DNA of 64,000 nt from positions 1 to 64,000 of the forward strand of contig NZ_JACJOX010000027.1 of NCBI RefSeq assembly GCF_014695775.1, read 5' to 3'. Source of the DNA: Leptolyngbya sp. FACHB-60 (GTDB lineage Bacteria > Cyanobacteriota > Cyanobacteriia > Phormidesmidales > Phormidesmidaceae). The notes beneath the pieces are model-generated. The model made no database searches. It saw nothing but the letters and a program-made list of their open reading frames with translations, and had not been told where the DNA came from. The position numbers and the translations under genes were made by a program. Shown here piece by piece: positions 16,770 through 25,566 of this stretch (position 1 is its first letter; the number at the start of each line of letters is the position of its first letter).

Positions 16770-17516
16770 ATGGCACAGGTTTTAGTTGTTACCGGTAGCA
16801 GTCGGGGTATTGGCGCTGCCACAGCCCGTCTCGCCGCCGAGCGAGGGTATGCAGTATGCGTCAACTATCTCCACAATTCAGCAGCGGCCTATGGGGTGGT
16901 TGATGTGATCGATCGGGCGGGCGGACGGGCGATCGCCGTCGCTGCGGACATTTCCCTAGAAGACGAGGTTTTGCGCCTCTTTCAAACGGTAGATGAGCAG
17001 CTGGGCACGCTGACGGCCCTCGTCAACAACGCCGGAATTTTGGAGCAGCAGCGGCGCGTAGACGAACTTGATGCTGCCCGGCTCAACCGCGTTTTTGCCG
17101 CCAACGTTACCGGCAGCTTTCTCTGCGCGCGTGAAGCTGTAAAGCGCATGTCAACGAAGTATGGCGGGGTGGGTGGGGCGATCGTCAACGTGTCGTCGGT
17201 GGCGGCGCGACTGGGGTCACCGGGGGAATATGTGGACTACGCCGCGTCTAAGGGGGCGATCGACAGCTTAACCATTGGCCTCGCTAAAGAAGTGGCCGCC
17301 GAAGGCATTCGCGTCAATGCGGTGCGCCCCGGCTTTATCTATACCGCCATCCACGCCAGCGGCGGCGAGCCCGATCGCGTTGAGCGGGTAAAGTCGGCTG
17401 TGCCCATGCAGCGGGGCGGGCAGGCGGTGGAAGTGGCCCAGGCGATTCTGTGGCTGCTGTCGGCGGAGGCCTCCTATACCACCGGGTCATTTATCGATAT
17501 AGCGGGCGGCAAGTGA
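16770..17516 (+). CDS. Short-chain dehydrogenase/reductase
   Basis: A 248-residue classical SDR. The nucleotide site is TGSSRGIGAATA (about 8-19), followed by the NNAG motif (LVNNAG), the catalytic Ser in VNVSSVAARLG and the YAASK of VDYAASKGA (YxxxK), then RVNAVRPGFIYT. The C-terminus TTGSFIDIAGGK is the family's usual end. Sequence resembles glucose/3-oxoacyl-ACP-type reductases, but the substrate cannot be inferred. ATG 16770 gives the standard start; an in-frame TTG lies two codons upstream. Confidence 0.92.
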   Translation: MAQVLVVTGSSRGIGAATARLAAERGYAVCVNYLHNSAAAYGVVDVIDRAGGRAIAVAADISLEDEVLRLFQTVDEQLGTLTALVNNAGILEQQRRVDELDAARLNRVFAANVTGSFLCAREAVKRMSTKYGGVGGAIVNVSSVAARLGSPGEYVDYAASKGAIDSLTIGLAKEVAAEGIRVNAVRPGFIYTAIHASGGEPDRVERVKSAVPMQRGGQAVEVAQAILWLLSAEASYTTGSFIDIAGGK

Positions 17517-17735
17517 GCCGAAAATCTCTTCAAATTCCCGCCATGGGAACCTGAGTTTGAGATAGACAATCTGAACGCCCAAGGTTGCCGCTTGGATGGG
17601 CAAGCCCGAACGTTCGAACCTGCCAACCTTTCGACTTGCGACCCAGCTATCCAACCAGCAAACTTGCCCTAATCCCCCGCACAAAAGTCGGATGGATAGG
17701 GTAAGTTTAGGCCTGTGGTTTGGCCTTCCTCGGTT

Positions 17736-19010
17736 ATGGGTTTTAAACGTTTTTTTACCGGACTTTGCCTGGGCGTAGTGCTCAGCGTATGCCTTTCTTG
17801 CTCCCAGCGGGCGCTGCTCTCTGAGCCCAATGCCCCAGCCGACCCGGCCCCTGAGGCTGAGGCAGTATCTCCCACTGAGGCACGCGAGGGTGCAGTGACA
17901 GATGTGACTCTAGCTCCGCCAGAGCTATCTGCCGAAGCCCAGGCGATCGTGGCCAGCGTCGATGGAGGGCTAGCTAACCCGCCTCGCAAAGATGTGCGAC
18001 TGGTAGCGATTAGCGATCTCAATAGCGCTTACGGCTCGACCGACTACGACCCTGAGGTGGATAAGGCGATCGCCCTACTGCCTTTTTGGCAACCTGACCT
18101 GGTAGTATGCGGCGGCGACATGGTAGCGGGGCAAAGCCCATCACTGACACCCGATCAAATTCGGGCCATGTGGCAGGCGTTTGACGACCACGTGGCGGCC
18201 CCCCTGCGCCAACAATCCGTGCCCTTTGGCTTTACCATCGGCAACCACGATGCCTCTAGCGCCAGGGGACCAAACAACCAATTTCTGTTTCAGCAAGAGC
18301 GCGACCTAGCCACGGCCTACTGGACGGCCGCCGAGCATAGCCCTGGGGTTAACTTTATCGATCGCACCGATTTTCCTTTCTATTACACCTTTGAGCAGCA
18401 GGGAATTTTCTTTATGGCCTGGGATGGCTCGTCGAGCCGCCTGCCTGAGGAAAAGCTGGCCTGGGTGGAGCAAGCTCTAGCCAGCGATGCGGCCCAGCAG
18501 GCCAAGGCCCGCATTTTGCTCAGCCACCTGCCCCTCTACGGCATATCGGTGGGGCGCGACAAACCGGGCGAAGTGCTCGACAATGCCGATCAGCTGCGGG
18601 CCATGCTAGAGCGCTACAACGTGCACACCTACATCAGCGGTCACCAGCACGCCTACTATCCTGGCCACCGGGGCAATCTCCAGCTGTTGCACACTGGCCT
18701 TTTGGGGTCTGGGCCGCGCGCCCTGATCGACAGCAGTCTGCCGCCCAGAAAGGTGTTAACAGTAATCGACGTTGACTTTGCCGACCCGGAGCTGACCACC
18801 TACACCAGCTACGACATGCAAACCCTGCGCACCATTGAGTATGCAGAACTGCCTCGGTTTTTAGCGGGCCACAACGGCATTGTGCTGCGGCGGGATGTCA
18901 GCTACGACGAGCTGGCCCCCGACGAAAAATCCTTTTGTGAGCAGCGGTTGGGCCAGGGACTTTGCACTGGGCAATTGCCCTTCCCTAGGCCCAAAACCTA
19001 CGCTACCTAG
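17736..19010 (+). CDS. Calcineurin-like metallophosphoesterase, probable lipoprotein
   Basis: The 424-residue product has a signal segment (FFTGLCLGVVLSVCLSC) ending in cysteines that could be lipidated, then a Pro/Glu/Ala-rich linker, then the phosphoesterase fold. Visible metal motifs are SDLN (in place of the usual DxH), CGGDMV, IGNHDAS, LLSHLPLYG and SGHQHAYYPGH. It should act outside the cytoplasmic membrane. The substrate is unknown, and the odd first motif DLN is worth noting. ATG 17736 is chosen because it opens the signal sequence with basic residues (MGFKR). Confidence 0.86.
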   Translation: MGFKRFFTGLCLGVVLSVCLSCSQRALLSEPNAPADPAPEAEAVSPTEAREGAVTDVTLAPPELSAEAQAIVASVDGGLANPPRKDVRLVAISDLNSAYGSTDYDPEVDKAIALLPFWQPDLVVCGGDMVAGQSPSLTPDQIRAMWQAFDDHVAAPLRQQSVPFGFTIGNHDASSARGPNNQFLFQQERDLATAYWTAAEHSPGVNFIDRTDFPFYYTFEQQGIFFMAWDGSSSRLPEEKLAWVEQALASDAAQQAKARILLSHLPLYGISVGRDKPGEVLDNADQLRAMLERYNVHTYISGHQHAYYPGHRGNLQLLHTGLLGSGPRALIDSSLPPRKVLTVIDVDFADPELTTYTSYDMQTLRTIEYAELPRFLAGHNGIVLRRDVSYDELAPDEKSFCEQRLGQGLCTGQLPFPRPKTYAT

Positions 19011-19262
19011 CCACTGTTTAGCCCCAGAGGGGTTGGGCTGGGCAACGGCATTTTTTGTGCTAGTCTGATAAAAATTACGGACAACTATGCCCGAATTTTT
19101 CTGTCTGTATATACTTCGTACTGACAGCTAATCATAACGACTCTGCCTGGAGCAATGGGAGGTGGCTCGACCGCTCCGGGGCAATCTCGAACAGTCCGTG
19201 GGTTTAACAACCTGTTGTTTGATTCGTTAGTGCATATCCAAGGAGTTTAGAAGCGATTTCGT

Positions 19263-19439
19263 ATGACTCAAGTCGTTGTAGGTGAAAACGAAGGCATTGA
19301 ATCGGCCCTACGCCGCTTTAAGCGGCAGGTCTCAAAGGCCGGTGTTTTTTCAGAAGTCAAGCGTCGTCGCCACTTCGAGACGCCTCAAGAGAAGCAAAAG
19401 CGCAAAGCCGTCGCGCGTCGCAAGAAGCGCTTTCGTTAA
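19263..19439 (+). CDS. rpsU: 30S ribosomal protein S21
   Basis: A 58-residue basic protein starting [20 protein letters not shown] and ending [13 protein letters not shown], the typical S21 sequence. It includes the conserved SALRRFKRQ helix and RRRHFETP. S21 sits on the 30S platform and assists initiation. AAGGAG lies 17 nt before ATG 19263, farther than usual, and no in-frame earlier start exists because TAG precedes it. A terminator follows, so it is likely monocistronic with a long leader. Confidence 0.96.
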   Translation: MTQVVVGENEGIESALRRFKRQVSKAGVFSEVKRRRHFETPQEKQKRKAVARRKKRFR

Positions 19440-19477
19440 GCCCCAGTTCGTGTAAGACACGGCAAGGCAACTACGAT

Positions 19478-19512
19478 AAAAGAGGGATGCTGCTAGCCAG
19501 TGTCCCTCTTTT
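19478..19512 (+). terminator. Terminator of rpsU
   Basis: AAAAGAGGGA (19478-19487) pairs with TCCCTCTTTT (19503-19512) across a 15-nt loop. The A and T ends make it usable from both strands, serving rpsU and the convergent helicase gene. Confidence 0.88.
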
Positions 19513-19533
19513 GTTGTGGGCGGTAGGAAGGGG

Positions 19534-21606
19534 CTAGGCGTCGGCGTTGGCGGTGACCAGGGTGAGCAGGGGGCCGATTTGCTCTTGGCCGCTGACCGCT
19601 AGTTCGCTATGACAGAGCACGACGCGATCGCTGACTCGCCCCAGCAGATCGCGCAAAATGCGCTCGGGGCGATCGCGGTGCAGTATTTCGATATCCTCAG
19701 TGGTCCAGGGGCGACCTCGGTACGAGCCCAAAAAGAGCGGATAGCCAAACAGCAGGTTGTCGGTACCAGCCAGCCAGCGGGGCGACCCGGCATCGATCCA
19801 AAAGTGCCAGCGGTGGCGTAGGCGTTGCAAGCGGTATTGGTACACCGTGGCGATGGTGATTACCTGAGCCGACTCTACCGGGTAGGGGTTGGCGGTCACG
19901 GTGCCCTGGCGCAGCAGCAGAATAAACCGCTCTAAGGAATTGCGGATCGGTTCAGCCGTTTTTTTGACCAGCATGGGCGTTACCTGACGCAGGCGATCGT
20001 CCACTGCCCAGTAGTGCTGAGCGGTTTCCATCAGCTCTCGCAGAGCGGCGAGCTGGTCGGCGGGCAGGTGGCTACCGCCCCAGTAAAAGGCTTGAATGGC
20101 GCGATCGAGTACGCTCAGCACCCCCGGAGTCAAGCGCTGCTGACGCTGCTGACGCTGCTGCTCGATCCACTGGCGCAGGCGACTGTAGGCTTCGGTGGCT
20201 TTGTAACCAAGCCGATCCCAGCGATCGAAGCGCTCTACCGGCAACAGTTCGGGCTGCTCTAGGCTGGGTTCAAAGCAGTGGTCAACCAGCAGCTCGGCCC
20301 GCACCGGGTCAATTTGCACAGCCTCAAACCAGGGACCGACCTCAGGGGCCTGGGGAATCTGGCTCAGCACCACCAGCATTTCGGCTACCTCCTCGGCAGT
20401 GGCCAGCCGACCCAAACCGGGATATACAAAGGTCAGCAGGGTGAGCAGCGATCGCACCAGCGGCGAGTGAATCACGGGGCGCTGGTCGCTGAGGGAAGCC
20501 ACAGGCAGCCCGCGATCGCTGAGAATTTCAGCCAGGGTGTAACGGGCGATCGCATCTAAACCCGGTCCAATAATTGCAATGTCTTGGGGAGCCACTCCCT
20601 CATTCACCACCTCGACTACTCGCTCCGCCGTCTGGCGCAACAGCTCTCCCCGCGACACCGTTTGCAGGGTTTGAAAACAGGGTAGAGGTTCCGGTAGCGC
20701 TAGAGGATCCATCACCCACTCCACCACCTGATCGCCCCACTGGTAAGCCAAGGACTCGGTCGCCGGGATAGTCTGGTCGGTCACCTGGCACTGATCTCGG
20801 AGCTGTTCGAGGGCGTCAGGGTCTGCCCCTAGCCCCATCCGCACTTTGCCGTGGCGGTTCCAGGTAAGGGCCACGGCCCGATCGGCGTCGATGAATACCT
20901 GAATCCACTGAGCGGCGATCGCCGGATACTCATCCAGGTCATCGGCAAATATGCCGCCGTAACGGGCCAGCAGTTTCTCTTGGTAGAGGGGATGGGGCAG
21001 CAAATGCCGCCAGTAAAGCTCAGTCATTACCCCATAGGTGAGCAGACCCCGCGCCAGACACCAGTCGCGCCAGTCTACTAGCGCATTGCCAATGGCCTGC
21101 CACACCGCTTCGGGGGCAAAGCCTGGGGGAATGCCCTCCGGCAGCAGCACGGGCAGGTCTTCTGCCGGAATGCCGCCAGCGGCCGCCAGCTGCAAAAAAT
21201 CGAGCGATCGCCGCACGATTTGGGCCTCTAGCCAGCCCTCCACCGCTAGGGTGCCATCTAAGATTTGCTGACGCCAATGCTCGGCGGCCAGCTCTTGCTC
21301 ATTCTCAGGCCGCAGCCGCAGCGGAAACTGGGGCGACAGGCCCAGCTCGGCCACCAGCAGCGGCCAAAATAGGGTCACCTCATCCTGAATAAACCCGTTG
21401 GGCGTAGTCGTGACCGCCGCCACACCGGGGGCGACATCTCCCAGCCGTGCGGCCAGCCGCAGGCGGTTGTCGCCGTTGGCCGCAAAGATTAAGTGGCTCT
21501 GGCCAAGTTCTAGTAGCGCCGAAGTATCTGGGCGCAGCTGTTCCAGCAGCCAGGTGGTCTTGCCGCTGCCCGTTGCACCCTCAAGCCATTGGGGCGAGTT
21601 TGCCAT
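19534..21606 (-). CDS. AddB/UvrD-like helicase-fold protein (recombination)
   Basis: The 690-residue protein has a Walker A motif near the start (EGATGSGKTTWLLEQL), a motif II-like FADDLDEYP around residue 217, and later helicase-type segments (IIGPGLDAIARYTLAEILSDRG; SLSDQRPVIHSPLVRSL). The general layout is that of AddB-type superfamily 1 proteins that lack their own nuclease domain. The stand-alone PD-(D/E)XK nuclease with AddB-type cysteines at 622-1407 could supply that activity. It starts at ATG 21606 and is convergent with rpsU. Helicase activity is uncertain, since AddB proteins often are not active motors. Confidence 0.75.
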   Translation of the reverse strand: MANSPQWLEGATGSGKTTWLLEQLRPDTSALLELGQSHLIFAANGDNRLRLAARLGDVAPGVAAVTTTPNGFIQDEVTLFWPLLVAELGLSPQFPLRLRPENEQELAAEHWRQQILDGTLAVEGWLEAQIVRRSLDFLQLAAAGGIPAEDLPVLLPEGIPPGFAPEAVWQAIGNALVDWRDWCLARGLLTYGVMTELYWRHLLPHPLYQEKLLARYGGIFADDLDEYPAIAAQWIQVFIDADRAVALTWNRHGKVRMGLGADPDALEQLRDQCQVTDQTIPATESLAYQWGDQVVEWVMDPLALPEPLPCFQTLQTVSRGELLRQTAERVVEVVNEGVAPQDIAIIGPGLDAIARYTLAEILSDRGLPVASLSDQRPVIHSPLVRSLLTLLTFVYPGLGRLATAEEVAEMLVVLSQIPQAPEVGPWFEAVQIDPVRAELLVDHCFEPSLEQPELLPVERFDRWDRLGYKATEAYSRLRQWIEQQRQQRQQRLTPGVLSVLDRAIQAFYWGGSHLPADQLAALRELMETAQHYWAVDDRLRQVTPMLVKKTAEPIRNSLERFILLLRQGTVTANPYPVESAQVITIATVYQYRLQRLRHRWHFWIDAGSPRWLAGTDNLLFGYPLFLGSYRGRPWTTEDIEILHRDRPERILRDLLGRVSDRVVLCHSELAVSGQEQIGPLLTLVTANADA

Positions 21607-21656
21607 GCTAACCCGAGGTAAACGCTATGTTTACTCTATCCCGACTCCAGATACAA

Positions 21657-21688
21657 GGCAGCCGAGGCAATAGACTGCCTCGGCTGCC
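21657..21688 (-). terminator. Hairpin downstream of psb34
   Basis: A perfect 13-bp stem (GGCAGCCGAGGCA, 21657-21669, with 21676-21688) closes a 6-nt loop. It lies between psb34 and the helicase gene on the minus strand. The T-tract is weak, so termination may be partial. Confidence 0.7.
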
Positions 21689-21721
21689 GCTGAGATTCGT
21701 TTGCTGAACCGCAGAGATTTC

Positions 21722-21892
21722 TTAAGAGACAGAGATCGCCACCACCAACAACCCACCTATTAGAGCGAAGGCTAGACCACCCAAAATCAAATAGTTGCGC
21801 TTTTGGCTAGGGTCCGGGGGCTCAGCCTCATACATCTTAGGCTCAGTGGCAAAGTTGTTGAGGCGACCGCCCTCTTCGGTGGTGTAAGGCAT
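21722..21892 (-). CDS. psb34: Photosystem II assembly protein Psb34
   Basis: A 56-residue protein beginning MPYTTEEGGRLNNFATEPKM, then KRNYLILGGLAFALIGGLL as a single membrane helix and a short SVS end. The N-terminal TTEEGGRLNNFA-EPKMY sequence is characteristic of Psb34 (Ssl1498-type), which binds the CP47 side of PSII intermediates and is thought to help exchange Hli proteins during assembly. ATG 21892 and TAA 21722-21724 are clear. An hli gene lies elsewhere in the window at 13.0 kb. Confidence 0.88.
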   Translation of the reverse strand: MPYTTEEGGRLNNFATEPKMYEAEPPDPSQKRNYLILGGLAFALIGGLLVVAISVS

Positions 21893-21991
21893 AGCTATAA
21901 TCCTTCTTAAAACTTGACTAACCTTAAGAGAAGGTTACCTGAATACAGCCTTTCTGGATACCCTCCGACTGATGGGGATCGCACTGTGCCA

Positions 21992-22789
21992 CTAAGCTCC
22001 CGTTGACAGAGGCTGGCGCGGCACAAGGTCTAAAGGCAGCGGTTGACCCACGGTTGGGGCAAGCACTCGGGTCGAAAATCCCTGGGCTGCGATCGCCGCC
22101 TGTAGCGCTTGGGGATCACCCACCGTCTTGAGCCAGTTGATCAGCATTCCGCTATAGGTGACTGCGCCCGCATCAGCGGTGGGTAGCACAACCTGGGGCC
22201 GCAGCCAGTCCACCAGTTCTAAAGCCCCTTGCTGACCGCGAATGATTGGCCCCACCACGGGCAGGGTCAGATCGACCACCGGGGTAATCACCACATCCAC
22301 TGGCCCTTCCGCCTTCAGCTCAGGCCGGTGAAAGCCGTGGGGTTCGTAGAACAGCGAGGCCCCAGCCTCACCGCAAGAAACGTCTCGCAGAATGTAGCCA
22401 TTTTCAACCACCAGCGGTCCCACCGGAGAACCGGGGAGCGCTTTAATGGTCACCCGCTGGTTGAGGGTAAAGGTTTCGCCATGGCCAAGGGCGGTCACTT
22501 GGCTATAGCCAAGGCTCTCTGCCACCTTCGCCGCACTGGGCGAACCCACCACCGGAATGGCGCGATTGAGGGCCTTGAGGGTAGGGAGATGGGCGTGGTC
22601 TTCTAGCCCTTGGCTGAGCAAAATCAGGCCAATCGCCTCGGGTAGCGGCTGAGGCTGGGGATGCTCTCCCTTAAACAGCCAGGTTTGCTGACCAAACACC
22701 AGCTCTCCTACCAGCCAGGGGTCGACCAAAATGCGCTGCTCGCCCATGGTAATTAACCAAGAGTTGCTGTCGAGCCAGGTGACTTCCAT
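21992..22789 (-). CDS. MBL-fold hydrolase-like protein with degenerate metal motif
   Basis: The 265-residue protein follows the UlaG-like metallo-beta-lactamase layout: VTWLDSNSWLITMGEQRILVDPWL at the start, then a beta-lactamase-type core. The metal motif SHxHxDH is replaced by LLSQGLEDHAH, so the first two histidines are gone, while D and H remain. Later motifs are also changed (VDVVITPVV). This suggests a fold-retaining protein without the usual two-zinc site, or one with altered chemistry. It is alone on the minus strand, divergent from the M23 gene. Confidence 0.72.
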   Translation of the reverse strand: MEVTWLDSNSWLITMGEQRILVDPWLVGELVFGQQTWLFKGEHPQPQPLPEAIGLILLSQGLEDHAHLPTLKALNRAIPVVGSPSAAKVAESLGYSQVTALGHGETFTLNQRVTIKALPGSPVGPLVVENGYILRDVSCGEAGASLFYEPHGFHRPELKAEGPVDVVITPVVDLTLPVVGPIIRGQQGALELVDWLRPQVVLPTADAGAVTYSGMLINWLKTVGDPQALQAAIAAQGFSTRVLAPTVGQPLPLDLVPRQPLSTGA

Positions 22790-23044
22790 CGCACGATTCT
22801 CTATAGAGCGCTATATCGCCTAGTGTAACGGATTCTTTACAAAATCCATGACCAACGAGCTAGGCGCAACCAGAGCAGGTGAAACAGTGCCAGGACAAGC
22901 TGCCATTTCAAGATTGCGCTTTAGGGCCGCTGGAGCATTGTTCTGCAAACGATCCCCGAAATTGTGCAAATGCGCTGATCCCCGTATAATCCATCTTGGT
23001 TTAAGAGTTGACGTTTGCTATCATTGCTTGCCGCCAATTTTGCC

Positions 23045-23932
23045 ATGCCCCGTCTTTTGCCCAAGCCCTACACCGTGCTGATTACGGCAACGGGCAAGTC
23101 GCCTATCACCCTCCGGTTGCGCCCGGTGCCGCTGCTGGTAGGGCTAGCGGTGTTGGTAGGGCTACCCCTCGCCTGGATTAGCCTGTTGCTCTACCAAAAC
23201 GTGAAGCTGGCCCAGCGCAATCAAAGTTTGTCTGAAACCGCCAGCGAAGTGCTCACCGAGCTAGATGCTATCGGCAACGAAATTGAGGTGCTCAAAAGTC
23301 GAGCTGGCTTACCCGAGCAAAGCCCCGAAAATACCCGCGTCCCTAACTCCAAGGCGGAGATTCCTCCCCGAGGCGGCGTGGCGGAGGAGGCTCCGGCTGA
23401 GGTCATGTTCGACAAGGCCCGCCGTCAACTGCCGAGTCTAGAGGTGATGCTGACTCGGGCCGTAAAGCCAGCCCTTGAGCAAACCCTGGAGGCCGAGGCC
23501 GAGCAGGCGGCAGCCTTCCCTAATGGCAAACCGATCGCGGGCAAGCCATCGATTTCCTCAGAGTTTGGTTTGCGCCCCAACCCCTTCGGTCAGCGGAGCT
23601 ACGAAATGCACGAGGGCATCGACTTCGAAGGGCCAGTGGGCAAGCCCATTTTGGCCACCGCCGAGGGTGTGGTGGTGCGGGCCGACTACAACGGCGGCTA
23701 CGGCAACCATGTCAGAATCGACCACGGCTACGACTACGAAACCCTCTACGGCCACCTGTCAAAGCTGGAGGTCAAGATTGGCGATCGCGTCCAGCGGGGC
23801 GATGTAGTGGGCTATCTGGGCAGCACCGGGCGTTCCTCTGGTCCTCACCTGCACTACAGCGTCTACCGCAACGGTCAGGCGGTGAATCCTCACTATTATT
23901 TGAAGCTGGCGGAAACTAATCAAGGAAACTAG
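23045..23932 (+). CDS. M23 family (LytM) metallopeptidase with membrane anchor
   Basis: The 295-residue protein has an N-terminal basic tail, one membrane helix (VPLLVGLAVLVGLPLAWISLLLY), a short coiled coil (NVKLAQRNQSLSETASEVLTEL), and a C-terminal LytM domain. Zinc ligands are visible in MHEGIDFEG (HxxxD) and in SGPHLHYSVY (HxH), and the catalytic H lies in LYGHLSKLEV, so it should be an active endopeptidase on peptidoglycan. ATG 23045 opens the sequence; a TTG in frame upstream is less likely. aroC follows 50 bp downstream and may be co-transcribed. Confidence 0.9.
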   Translation: MPRLLPKPYTVLITATGKSPITLRLRPVPLLVGLAVLVGLPLAWISLLLYQNVKLAQRNQSLSETASEVLTELDAIGNEIEVLKSRAGLPEQSPENTRVPNSKAEIPPRGGVAEEAPAEVMFDKARRQLPSLEVMLTRAVKPALEQTLEAEAEQAAAFPNGKPIAGKPSISSEFGLRPNPFGQRSYEMHEGIDFEGPVGKPILATAEGVVVRADYNGGYGNHVRIDHGYDYETLYGHLSKLEVKIGDRVQRGDVVGYLGSTGRSSGPHLHYSVYRNGQAVNPHYYLKLAETNQGN

Positions 23933-23981
23933 ATAGTAGGATCGGTAAAACTACCTGGGCCGACGCCGGCATTACCGATCT

Positions 23982-25070
23982 ATGGGCAACACCTTTGGGG
24001 ATTTATTTCGCATTACCACCTTTGGTGAATCCCACGGTGGTGGGGTGGGGGTGGTCATCGACGGCTGCCCACCCCGCCTAGAAATTTCCGCCGAGGAAAT
24101 CCAGGCCGAACTCGATCGCCGTCGCCCCGGTCAGAGCAAAATTACCACTCCCCGCAAAGAGAGCGATCGCTGCGAAATTCTCTCTGGCGTCTTTGAGGGC
24201 AGAACCCTGGGCACACCCATCTCTATTCTGGTGCGCAACGAAAATACCCGCCCCCAAGACTATAGCGAGATGGTCACCGCCTATCGCCCCTCCCACGCCG
24301 ATGCCACCTACGACGCTAAGTACGGCCTACGCAACTACCAGGGGGGCGGGCGATCGTCGGCGCGCGAAACCATTGGTCGGGTAGCGGCCGGGGCGATCGC
24401 CAAAAAGATCCTCCACCAGGTCACCGGCACCGAAATCATTGGCTACGTCAAGCGTATTCAGGATCTAGAGGGCAGCGTGGATCCCAACACCGTCACCCTA
24501 GAGCAGGTCGAGAGCAACATCGTTCGCTGCCCCGACCCGATCGCCGCCGAGCAGATGATCGACCGGGTCGAAGCCATCCGCGACCAGGGCGACTCCGTTG
24601 GCGGTGTGGTAGAGTGCGTGGCTCGAGGGGTCAAGGTCGGGCTGGGCTCCCCCGTGTTCGACAAGCTCGAAGCCGACCTGGCCAAGGGTGTCATGTCGCT
24701 TCCTGCCAGCAAAGGCTTTGAAATTGGCTCTGGGTTTGCAGGTACCCTGCTCACCGGCAGCGAGCACAACGACGAGTTCTACACCGACGAGGCGGGCACT
24801 CTGCGCACTCGCACCAATCGCTCCGGCGGCACCCAGGGGGGCATTTCCAATGGGGAAAACATCATCATTCGCGTTGCCTTTAAGCCCACCGCCACGATTC
24901 GCAAAGCCCAAAACACCGTCACCAACACTGGCGAAGCCACCGTGCTATCCGCCCGGGGCCGCCACGACCCCTGTGTGCTGCCCCGGGCCGTGCCCATGGT
25001 CGAGGCCATGGTGGCCTTGGTGCTGTGTGATCACCTGCTGCGCCACCACGGTCAGTGTGAGCTGTTTTAA
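23982..25070 (+). CDS. aroC: Chorismate synthase
   Basis: AroC forms chorismate from EPSP using reduced FMN, closing the shikimate pathway. The 362-residue protein shows the signatures [18 protein letters not shown] at the start, [18 protein letters not shown], and [15 protein letters not shown] near the C-terminus, plus the final [17 protein letters not shown]. Everything is full length. It follows the M23 gene closely and precedes a cupin gene on the same strand. Confidence 0.98.
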   Translation: MGNTFGDLFRITTFGESHGGGVGVVIDGCPPRLEISAEEIQAELDRRRPGQSKITTPRKESDRCEILSGVFEGRTLGTPISILVRNENTRPQDYSEMVTAYRPSHADATYDAKYGLRNYQGGGRSSARETIGRVAAGAIAKKILHQVTGTEIIGYVKRIQDLEGSVDPNTVTLEQVESNIVRCPDPIAAEQMIDRVEAIRDQGDSVGGVVECVARGVKVGLGSPVFDKLEADLAKGVMSLPASKGFEIGSGFAGTLLTGSEHNDEFYTDEAGTLRTRTNRSGGTQGGISNGENIIIRVAFKPTATIRKAQNTVTNTGEATVLSARGRHDPCVLPRAVPMVEAMVALVLCDHLLRHHGQCELF

Positions 25071-25103
25071 TTGAGGGCAGTTTTAAGGAGCTGATGCCAG
25101 ACC

Positions 25104-25439
25104 ATGAAAATCACCGGCCTTGATCAAGTACAGGAGGAGTCGGTTTCCCACAACCCGGCAATTAAAAAGCGGGTGCTGCTGCGATCGCACGACCTGCCCC
25201 ATCTGACTAACTTTGCCCAGGCCCGCTTTGCCCCCGGCCAGGTCGCCCAGGGCCATAGCCACGCCGACATGGCTGAAGTGTTCTTTGTCGAAGCGGGCGA
25301 TGGCACCATTACCGTCGACGGTCAAGCCTATCCACTGACTCCCGGCACCTGCATTGCGATCGAGCCCGGCGAATACCACGAAGTCGCCAATACCGGCGCT
25401 CAGGAACTCATCCTCACCTACTTCGGCATCCGCACTTAG
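25104..25439 (+). CDS. Cupin domain protein
   Basis: A 111-residue single-cupin protein. Motif 1 is GHSHADMAEVFFVEAGDG (two His and a Glu as metal ligands) and motif 2 is PGTCIAIEPGEYHEVANTG with its His, so a metal site is likely intact. Small cupins of this type bind varied substrates, and no role is evident. It starts 33 bp after aroC and is convergent with the ABC ATPase gene. Confidence 0.88.
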   Translation: MKITGLDQVQEESVSHNPAIKKRVLLRSHDLPHLTNFAQARFAPGQVAQGHSHADMAEVFFVEAGDGTITVDGQAYPLTPGTCIAIEPGEYHEVANTGAQELILTYFGIRT

Positions 25440-25566
25440 CGATTGCTCCATAGCCAGTGAAGTCTGGGTTAGAAAAGCCGAAAATGTGAGGATTCAAGCC
25501 TGTCAGGCATTCTTCGCTCTTTTTTTTCGTTCTTTTGCTATAGCCACCAATCTCACCCCTCACCTC

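Noticed and set aside
22848..23081. Plus-strand frame of 77 codons before the M23 gene
   Set aside because: It overlaps the M23 start, is cysteine/proline-rich without a motif, and looks like chance coding.
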